This document shows, one piece after another, positions 1 through 4,646 of a stretch of DNA of 6,588 bases. Below the pieces are notes generated by a model. It saw only the letters and a list, made by a program, of their open reading frames with translations. It was not told the origin of the DNA and searched no databases. Each line of letters opens with the position of its first letter. Positions within the stretch are counted from its first letter, which is position 1. The DNA lies in the NCBI GenBank assembly GCA_028713595.1, contig JAQTNZ010000153.1, positions 1-6,588 on the forward strand. Reading direction: 5' to 3'. The stretch is from Methylovulum sp. GTDB taxonomy: Bacteria > Pseudomonadota > Gammaproteobacteria > Methylococcales > Methylomonadaceae. The position numbers and the translations under genes are program-made.

Positions 1-327
1 GATTTTGTTCATAAATCACCTGTGGTTATAGGTAGGGTGAAGCTGGGTAGCCGTTACCCTTAAAACCAGCAAATTTTGAACCAGCTTATAAAAAATATTT
101 TTATGTTAAATATTAATTGGATAGCCGTATATATAAAGCAAGGTATGGGCTGGACTCTGGACAATTCTTGTCATATCTGGAGGGTTTGCTACAGGATTGG
201 TGATGTGTTTTAGGTTTATACAAGGTCTGGGTAAAAAGCAGTAGCTTAAACTTAGGTTATAGGTTGATAATAATAGCCTTTTGGATTCCATCCGTAATGA
301 CGGCTTAAGAAATGGGGGCTTGTTTGT
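1..327. other. AT-rich intergenic region, no convincing gene
   Basis: I see no coding region here. Reading frames that cross it on the minus strand run antisense through the LprI-like gene and show no family motif. Visible structure: AAGCTGG (40-46) can pair with CCAGCTT (81-87), enclosing a smaller hairpin GGGTA/TACCC (45-49/55-59, overlapping the outer arm). A 12-bp palindrome AAAAATATTTTT lies at 91-102. The 10-mer GGTTATAGGT occurs twice (24-33 and 255-264). The promoter for the downstream genes probably lies in the last 100 bases, but no -35/-10 pair stands out. The 40-102 structure could be the end of an upstream transcript. Confidence 0.5.
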
Positions 328-702
328 ATGAAAAGAATAGTTGCTATCGTTTTGCTGGGTTTGTCCGCATTTGCACAACAGGTGAATGCAGAGTGTGATA
401 ATCCGTCCAATGATTTTGATGGCTTGTACTGCACCATTAAAATTTACACGGCGGCTGATAAGGCATTGAATGACGCTTACAAAAAACTTAAAGGCCAATT
501 GAACAAAGAAGGTAAACAAGCATTGGCTAGTGGTGAGTTGGTTTGGATGGAAAGCAGGAACAGCGAATGCTCCACCCTTAAAGACGGGGAGTTTTTTGTC
601 AATCTTGATTGCGCCGCCAAAACCACGATTGAACGTCTGCACTTTTTGCAAGACCGCTCCAGGGAATGCGCCAGTTCAGGCTGCCAAAATAGCAAACTGT
701 AA
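328..702 (+). CDS. Secreted LprI/DUF1311-family protein (putative lysozyme-inhibitor-like)
   Basis: A 124-residue exported protein. Residues 1-21 form a signal peptide (basic MKR, hydrophobic core, cleavage expected after VNA), giving a mature protein of about 103 residues for the periplasm. Residues about 30-108 match the LprI/DUF1311 pattern: an early cysteine (C35), D44 followed by LN at 47-48 and Y51, then W73, R77 and C81 in the helical W-x(3)-R-x(3)-C block. Six cysteines (23, 35, 81, 95, 114, 119) suggest disulfides. The family is named after Mycobacterium tuberculosis LprI, a lysozyme inhibitor, but most members are uncharacterised, so inhibition is only a possibility. The start follows a weak purine run (GGGGG, 314-318). 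The stop lies 11 nt before the amidase gene, so the two are likely cotranscribed. That pairing hints at a role in modulating peptidoglycan cleavage. Confidence 0.8.
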   Translation: MKRIVAIVLLGLSAFAQQVNAECDNPSNDFDGLYCTIKIYTAADKALNDAYKKLKGQLNKEGKQALASGELVWMESRNSECSTLKDGEFFVNLDCAAKTTIERLHFLQDRSRECASSGCQNSKL

Positions 703-713
703 AGACAGGTTTT

Positions 714-1448
714 ATGAAAATACTGCCGCACCGTTGCTGTTACGCGCTAATTATGGCGATTTTGCCCTGTTTGGGTATTGCCCAGCCTAAGCCGGTGGCT
801 ATTGATGCAGGGCATTCAATGGCCCATTCTGGGGCGGTCAGCGCTTATGGTAAACCTGAATTTGCATACAATGCGGCCTTAGCGGCCACTATTAGTGACC
901 TATTGGTCGCTCAAGGTGTGCCGGTCATTAAGATCGGCCATGATGGCAAAATGGATGACTTAAAAAAACGGCCCCAACTCGCCAATGCCGCAGGGGCGGC
1001 TTTTTTCCTGTCCATACACCATGATTCCGCGCAACCCCACTATTTCAAGCCTTGGCAATGGCAAGGCAAAAACTTGCAGCATACCGAGCATGGTTCGGGG
1101 TTTTCTTTATTTGTGTCCAGAAAAAACCCATACCTGGCTAATAGCTTGGCCTGTGCCTCAGCGTTGGGTAGAGCCTTAAAAAAGGCGGGTTTCTACCCCT
1201 CACAGCATCACGCCGAAAAAATTGCCGGTGAAAATAAAGAATGGGCGGATCAGGAAAATGGGGTGTTTTATTATGATAACCTAGTGGTGCTGAAAAGCAC
1301 GGCCATGCCCGCCGTATTATTGGAAGCGGCGGTCATCGCCAATCGCCAAGATGAAGAAAAGCTGCAAACTCCACAGATGCACCCGTCTATTGCGGCGGCG
1401 GTCATAACAGGCTTATCGGCTTGCAATGCCATATCTACCGTTCATTGA
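714..1448 (+). CDS. Exported N-acetylmuramoyl-L-alanine amidase (Amidase_3)
   Basis: A 244-residue zinc amidase expected to cleave the bond between N-acetylmuramic acid and L-alanine of the stem peptide in the periplasm. A hydrophobic N-terminus (about residues 8-23) acts as signal peptide, with cleavage probably near LGIA/Q. The Amidase_3 domain fills the rest: IDAGHS with zinc ligand H34, PEFAYN with E49, SIHHDS with H102 as the third ligand, HGSGFSLFVSR (126-136) matching the usual core strand, and LLEAAVIAN with catalytic E204. There is no AMIN domain or SPOR/LysM targeting domain, so it is a minimal enzyme compared with AmiB/AmiC. A weak SD (ACAGG, 705-709) precedes ATG 714. It follows the LprI-like gene by 11 nt and precedes the membrane protein by 18 nt. 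I do not assign an ami symbol because the subfamily is unclear. Confidence 0.9.
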   Translation: MKILPHRCCYALIMAILPCLGIAQPKPVAIDAGHSMAHSGAVSAYGKPEFAYNAALAATISDLLVAQGVPVIKIGHDGKMDDLKKRPQLANAAGAAFFLSIHHDSAQPHYFKPWQWQGKNLQHTEHGSGFSLFVSRKNPYLANSLACASALGRALKKAGFYPSQHHAEKIAGENKEWADQENGVFYYDNLVVLKSTAMPAVLLEAAVIANRQDEEKLQTPQMHPSIAAAVITGLSACNAISTVH

Positions 1449-1466
1449 ACCGTTTAAGGATAACCC

Positions 1467-1964
1467 ATGTTTAAAAAATTGTTGCTTACTCTCCTGGCAA
1501 TTCTGGTCATTTTTGAAGAATGGCTATGGGACATCCTCACTGCCGCCGGGCAGTGGTTGGTGCAAACCTTTAACCTGGAGCGGTTTGACGCATGGCTGGC
1601 AGCGGCGACACCCCCGCAAGCGGTGGTGGCTCTGGCAGTTCCCATCCTGGTTGTCACCCCCATCAACTTGTTCGCGCTGTTTTTGCTGACCCACGGTGCT
1701 ATAGCCGAAGGTATCCTTCTGGAAATTATCGCCAAATTATTGGGTACGCTATTGGTGGCGCGGGTCTTTAAGTTAGTGCGCCCGGCTCTGCTGACCTTTG
1801 CTTGGTTTGCCAAGCTGTACCATACCATTATCGGGATGCTGCAATGGTCCCACGCCATTGTCCATAATTCTGACATTTATAAATTCAGCGTGCGGATAAA
1901 AACCGCCGTCAAAAACAAAATAGGCATTTTTAAACAAATGGTTAAAGATTTTTTTAAAAGATAA
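1467..1964 (+). CDS. Unrecognised small integral membrane protein
   Basis: A 165-residue protein I cannot assign to a family. It has a hydrophobic N-terminal segment (residues about 4-24), a connecting stretch rich in W and A, a strongly hydrophobic segment at about 52-75, a second at about 82-103, and possibly a fourth at about 106-125. The tail (about 138-165) is basic and amphipathic with many K/R and ends KDFFKR, so it is probably cytoplasmic. It has no catalytic motif, cysteine cluster or known export signature. A good SD (AAGGA, 1456-1460) lies 6 nt before ATG 1467. It comes 18 nt after the amidase stop and 32 nt before a probable terminator, so it is likely the last gene of the envelope operon. 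A helper for the amidase or a general membrane protein are both possible. Confidence 0.75.
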   Translation: MFKKLLLTLLAILVIFEEWLWDILTAAGQWLVQTFNLERFDAWLAAATPPQAVVALAVPILVVTPINLFALFLLTHGAIAEGILLEIIAKLLGTLLVARVFKLVRPALLTFAWFAKLYHTIIGMLQWSHAIVHNSDIYKFSVRIKTAVKNKIGIFKQMVKDFFKR

Positions 1965-1995
1965 AGCCGCCGACATTACCAAAATGATATTTATA

Positions 1996-2025
1996 GGGCA
2001 ACTCCCCTGCCCTTGCCCAATTTTT
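1996..2025 (+). terminator. Probable rho-independent terminator after the envelope operon
   Basis: GGGCAA (1996-2001) pairs with TTGCCC (2013-2018) and is followed by AATTTTT (2019-2025). A competing stem GGGCA/TGCCC (1996-2000/2008-2012) is also possible. It lies 32 nt after the stop of the membrane-protein gene and just before the promoter at 2036, so it separates the two plus-strand units. The stem is short, so strength is uncertain. Confidence 0.55.
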
Positions 2026-2035
2026 AAGAAATTTT

Positions 2036-2070
2036 TTGACAACCCCAACATTAGCGTGTAAATTGCCGCG
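2036..2070 (+). promoter_or_regulatory. Sigma70-type promoter with GC-rich discriminator for the rbfA-like/rtcB unit
   Basis: A perfect -35 TTGACA (2036-2041) is followed by a 17-bp spacer and a -10-like TAAATT (2059-2064, four of six consensus bases). The next bases, GCCGCGC (2065-2071), form a GC-rich discriminator, the kind found at promoters of the translation machinery that respond to ppGpp. The transcription start is expected around 2070-2072, giving a leader of about 190 nt before the first large gene. Confidence 0.65.
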
Positions 2071-2093
2071 CTTTATTCCATTCATCTGCATTT

Positions 2094-2260
2094 AGGAGGC
2101 TGCCATGTTCGATAGTGTCATTAATTCCAGCCTCGCATCCTAATCCTCGGTAATTTATCCGATCTTACGGATCGGGGCTTCCACAAAAAATAATCCATTT
2201 TTTTAACACAACCGGACACGGTAGGCTTTGCTTTGCCTAGTGTCTCTGGTCAGTGGGAGT
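2094..2260 (+). promoter_or_regulatory. Structured leader RNA with competing stems, attenuator-like
   Basis: Complementary segments seen by eye: A, GAGGCTG (2096-2102) with CAGCCTC (2128-2134), covering the leader SD. B, CCGATC (2159-2164) with GATCGG (2170-2175), loop TTACG. C, 2129-2140 with 2169-2179, 11 pairs with one G-U and one bulged C2136; this excludes both A and B. D, GACAC/GTGTC (2215-2219/2240-2244) plus TAGGC/GCCTA (2222-2226/2235-2239), with a GG bulge and an 8-nt loop, extendable by ACC/GGT (2211-2213/2248-2250). E, GCTTCCAC (2177-2184) with GTGGGAGT (2253-2260), 8 pairs with two G-U, which would cover the SD of the RbfA-like gene. C uses bases 2177-2179 of the anti-SD in E. 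No energy calculation or covariation was possible, and I match it to no known riboswitch. Confidence 0.5.
2105..2143 (+). CDS. 12-codon leader peptide reading frame with perfect Shine-Dalgarno
   Basis: ATG at 2105 opens a 12-codon frame, MFDSVINSSLAS, ending at TAA (2141-2143). It is preceded by the perfect SD AGGAGG (2094-2099) with 5-nt spacing, better than the ribosome site of the following gene. It lies about 35 nt after the inferred transcription start and 121 nt upstream of the RbfA-like gene. Four of the twelve codons encode serine (AGT, TCC, AGC, TCC). The last codons (2129-2140) take part in alternative RNA pairings, so translation of this frame would change the fold. A regulatory leader peptide is the best reading. 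A small functional peptide or a chance frame cannot be excluded. Confidence 0.6.
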   Translation: MFDSVINSSLAS

Positions 2261-2264
2261 TTCT

Positions 2265-2690
2265 ATGAATAACCAACTTCGTTGGACAAAAAACGCGGCG
2301 CGTCTTTGTGCCGATATTAGCGCGGAAGACGGTATTGACCCGCGTTATGCGTCTGCCAAACAGGCGCGGAAAAAAGCCCCGCGCAAAAACTTGCAAATGT
2401 GTAAGGAAGCCGCCCGTATTGTGTCGCTGGTGTTGACAGGCGAAGCACAACAGGCTTTGCTGCGTGATTTGGTGGTGCTGTCAGTAGAGCCGGAAGGTCA
2501 CGGCCAAAGCGTCTGTGTGACCGTGGGGCGCTATGCCACGGATAGTGATGTTTGCGAAACCGAAGTGCTGGTGGCCTTACACAGCGTCCAAGGTATGTTG
2601 CGCTCGGCGTTGGCCCACGCGTTGCACCGCAAGCATACGCCGACCTTAACATTCCGTTATGCGGGTGTGTTGGGTGGAGGAGTCCGCTAA
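2265..2690 (+). CDS. RbfA-like 30S-binding protein encoded with RtcB
   Basis: A 141-residue basic protein resembling ribosome-binding factor A, a single KH-like domain protein that binds the 30S subunit during maturation. The match is clearest in residues 45-133: a helix (CKEAARIVSLVLTGE), a strand (LRDLVVLSVEPE), the strand SVCVTVGR, then the signature block VLVALHSVQGMLRSALAHAL followed by HTPTLTFRY, equivalent to RbfA's ALQEASGFIRSLLGKAM and PELTFFYD. The first 44 residues are extra compared with standard RbfA and include a basic KQARKKAPRKN stretch. ATG 2265 is preferred over GTG 2253 because SD GGGAG (2255-2259) sits 5 nt before it. The stop overlaps the rtcB start (TAATG). The housekeeping rbfA normally lies beside infB and truB, so this is probably a specialised paralogue. 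A role in 30S repair with RtcB is inferred. Confidence 0.75.
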   Translation: MNNQLRWTKNAARLCADISAEDGIDPRYASAKQARKKAPRKNLQMCKEAARIVSLVLTGEAQQALLRDLVVLSVEPEGHGQSVCVTVGRYATDSDVCETEVLVALHSVQGMLRSALAHALHRKHTPTLTFRYAGVLGGGVR

Positions 2691-2692
2691 TG
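2676..2692 (+). promoter_or_regulatory. Strong SD and stop-start overlap that fix the rtcB start
   Basis: GGAGGAG (2676-2682) lies 7 nt before ATG 2690, which shares its A with the stop TAA (2688-2690) of the RbfA-like gene. This arrangement supports translational coupling and rules out the longer open frame that begins at 2552 inside the upstream gene. Confidence 0.85.
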
Positions 2693-3886
2693 CCTATCCA
2701 AACTATCATCACTAAGGGTAAAGTCCCGGTCAAAATCTATACTAAGGAAAGTGAACCGGCGGCCTACCAACAGCTTTATAAGTTGTCGCAACTGCCCTTT
2801 CTCCATAGCCATATTGCCGTCATGCCGGATGTGCATTGCGGCAAGGGGGCGACGGTAGGCTCGGTGATCCCGACAGCGGGCGCGATTATTCCGGCGGCGG
2901 TGGGCGTGGATATAGGCTGTGGCATGAATGCCCTGCGCTTGTCGATTAAAGCCCACGATTTGCCGGATAATTTGCGTTCCTTGCGCTTGTTTATCGAGGC
3001 GGCGATTCCGGTCGGGTTTAACATGCACAAACAAGACCGGGCCAAGCAATCGACCGTCACTGCCTTGGCGGTGGGCTTGCACAGTATATTGGGCAAACAC
3101 TGCAAGCTTAATGCCATGCAGAAAAAGCCCTATCAAACCTGGGTGCGGCAATTGGGCACTTTAGGTGGCGGCAACCATTTCATCGAATTGTGTTTAGATG
3201 AAAATGATGATGTCTGGGTGATGCTGCATTCAGGTAGCCGGGGTATCGGCAATGCGATTGGCGAATATTTCATTGCTTTGGCGAAAAAAGATATGGGGCA
3301 ACACCTCATTAACGTGCCTGATAAGGATTTGGCGTATTTTAGCGAAGGGGCGGCGCATTATGACGATTATTTGGAGGCGGTGGCCTGGGCGCAAGATTAC
3401 GCGCTGGCTAACCGCCGCGAGATGATGTTATTGATTTGTGAAGCCTTACGCAAAAAACTGCCCAAGTTTGGCATCACTAAAGAAGCCATTAACTGCCACC
3501 ATAATTATGTGGCGCGGGAAGTGCATTTTGATAAGTCGGTCTGGATAACCCGCAAAGGCGCGATCCGTGCGGGTGAAGGTGAATTGGGCATCATTCCGGG
3601 CAGTATGGGGGCGAAGTCCTATATCGTCCGTGGTAAAGGCAATCCGCAGTCGTTCTGTTCCTGCTCACACGGGGCCGGGCGGGTGATGAGCCGCAACGCC
3701 GCCAAACAACGCTTTGACAGTGACGATGTCGAGGCGCAGACACGCGGCATCGAATGCCGTAAAGATAGCGGTGTGGTCGATGAAATTCCGGCGGCTTATA
3801 AGGACATCGACCAAGTCATGCAGCACCAGGACGATTTGGTGGAAGTGGTACATACCTTAAGGCAAGTGTTGTGTATTAAAGGCTGA
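2690..3886 (+). CDS. rtcB: RNA-splicing ligase RtcB
   Basis: A 398-residue (E. coli RtcB is 408) manganese- and GTP-dependent ligase that joins RNA 3'-phosphate or 2',3'-cyclic phosphate ends to 5'-OH ends through a guanylated histidine. All signature motifs are present: MPDVHCGKGATVGSVIPT (45-62), VGVDIGCGM with D74 and C77, LGGGNHFIE with H163, HSGSRGIGN with H180, the CHHNYV block (H270/H271), PGSMGAKSYIVRG (303-315), and SCSHGAGRVMSR with H327 as the histidine that receives GMP (E. coli H337). The metal-binding residues are intact, so the enzyme should be active. It starts at ATG 2690, coupled to the RbfA-like gene. Neither RtcA cyclase, archease nor PrfH release factor is adjacent, so the partner here is the RbfA-like protein. 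In bacteria RtcB serves RNA repair, with tRNA or rRNA as likely substrates. Confidence 0.96.
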   Translation: MPIQTIITKGKVPVKIYTKESEPAAYQQLYKLSQLPFLHSHIAVMPDVHCGKGATVGSVIPTAGAIIPAAVGVDIGCGMNALRLSIKAHDLPDNLRSLRLFIEAAIPVGFNMHKQDRAKQSTVTALAVGLHSILGKHCKLNAMQKKPYQTWVRQLGTLGGGNHFIELCLDENDDVWVMLHSGSRGIGNAIGEYFIALAKKDMGQHLINVPDKDLAYFSEGAAHYDDYLEAVAWAQDYALANRREMMLLICEALRKKLPKFGITKEAINCHHNYVAREVHFDKSVWITRKGAIRAGEGELGIIPGSMGAKSYIVRGKGNPQSFCSCSHGAGRVMSRNAAKQRFDSDDVEAQTRGIECRKDSGVVDEIPAAYKDIDQVMQHQDDLVEVVHTLRQVLCIKG

Positions 3887-3901
3887 TCCAAAACCAGTAT
3901 C

Positions 3902-3932
3902 CCCGCACTTTGGCGTTATGCCAAAGTGCGGG
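3902..3932. terminator. Perfect 13-bp hairpin between convergent units
   Basis: CCCGCACTTTGGC (3902-3914) pairs perfectly with GCCAAAGTGCGGG (3920-3932) around loop GTTAT. It starts 16 nt after the rtcB stop and ends 18 nt before the stop of the convergent response-regulator gene, so a bidirectional terminator is the natural reading. No T-run follows on the plus strand. On the minus strand the hairpin is followed within about 10 nt by only TTTT. It may act as an RNA-stabilising 3' end rather than a classical terminator. Confidence 0.6.
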
Positions 3933-3950
3933 CGATAGGCGGCCTATTCT

Positions 3951-4646
3951 CTAATCCCCGTCATCAACCAAACGATAACCTACCCCGACCTCGGTTAACA
4001 AGTAGCGGGGTCGGGTCGGGTTGGCTTCGAGCTTATGGCGCAATTGCCCCATATAAATCCGCAAATAATGCTGGTCATGGATATGTTCTATTCCCCAAAC
4101 TTCCTTAAGCAAATGTCTATGCGTCACTACCAGGCCGGCATGACGGATAAGGATAGCCAATAAGCGATACTCAATAGGTGTGATGTGCACTTCGACATCG
4201 GCTAGAAAAACTTTGCGGCGGGCCATGTCCACTTTCAATTCTCCCGCCTGAAAAACCTCCAGACACCCTGCCCGCTTGACCCGCCGCAATAAAGCCTGAA
4301 GGCGGGCGTGCAGTTCCCCGATGCTAAAGGGTTTGGTCAGATAATCATCGGCTCCGGCATCCAAGGCCATAATTTTATTTTGCTCTTGGCTGCGTGCCGA
4401 CAACACTAAAATGGGCAAATCGGACAATAACCTTAAGCGTTTGGTCACGGAAATGCCATCAAGATCGGGCAAACCCAGATCCAAGATGACCAAGTCAGGG
4501 TTATTGTTTTTGATTTGCAAAATGCCGGATTTTCCGTCTTCGGCTTCAATGACCCGCCAGCCTTTATTGCAAAGGTTTGTTTTCAACAAACTGCGGGTTT
4601 GTGGGTCATCTTCAATGACCAATATTAACGGGTCAGTTTCGTTCAT
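3951..4646 (-). CDS. kdpE: KdpE-type OmpR-family response regulator
   Basis: A 231-residue two-component regulator. The receiver domain (residues about 6-122) has the acidic pair D13/D14 after ILVIE, phospho-acceptor D56 in LVILDLGLPD, S83 and K105 in YLTKPF. The winged-helix DNA-binding domain (about 130-228) ends with HYLRIYMGQLRHKLEANPTRPRYLLTEVGVGYR, broken here only by its own length; YMGQLRHKLE and RPRYLLTEVGVGYR are the typical KdpE ending, closer to KdpE than to OmpR or PhoB. SD GGAGG (4651-4655) sits 4 nt before the ATG, which overlaps the kinase stop by one base (TGATG). It is expected to be phosphorylated by the adjacent KdpD-like kinase. In the classical system KdpE activates kdpFABC for potassium uptake. 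Here the visible neighbour is nhaD, so the target genes are uncertain. Confidence 0.88.
   Translation of the reverse strand: MNETDPLILVIEDDPQTRSLLKTNLCNKGWRVIEAEDGKSGILQIKNNNPDLVILDLGLPDLDGISVTKRLRLLSDLPILVLSARSQEQNKIMALDAGADDYLTKPFSIGELHARLQALLRRVKRAGCLEVFQAGELKVDMARRKVFLADVEVHITPIEYRLLAILIRHAGLVVTHRHLLKEVWGIEHIHDQHYLRIYMGQLRHKLEANPTRPRYLLTEVGVGYRLVDDGD

Noticed and set aside
106..651. Long minus-strand reading frame (181 codons)
   Set aside because: It runs antisense to the LprI-like gene, which has a signal peptide and family pattern; the minus-strand product shows no recognisable motif.
2185..2204. AAAAAAT/ATTTTTT inverted repeat with a T-run as an intrinsic terminator in the leader
   Set aside because: The stem is pure A-T and the GC stems lie 9 or more nt upstream, not adjacent to the T-run; it is too weak to call a terminator.
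1965..2264. Y RNA-like or tRNA-like element next to rtcB, as in Ro60/rtcB loci
   Set aside because: No Ro60 gene is present, and I find no GGTTCGAATCC-like T-arm or cloverleaf in the leader.
2552..2689. Longer RtcB with 46 extra N-terminal residues
   Set aside because: The extension lies in another frame inside the RbfA-like gene, lacks RtcB-like sequence, and a strong SD sits before ATG 2690, which also gives the normal family length.
2317..3151. Minus-strand frames of 138, 154 and 113 codons opposite the RbfA-like gene and rtcB
   Set aside because: They are composition shadows of conserved plus-strand genes, with no motifs and no ribosome sites worth noting.
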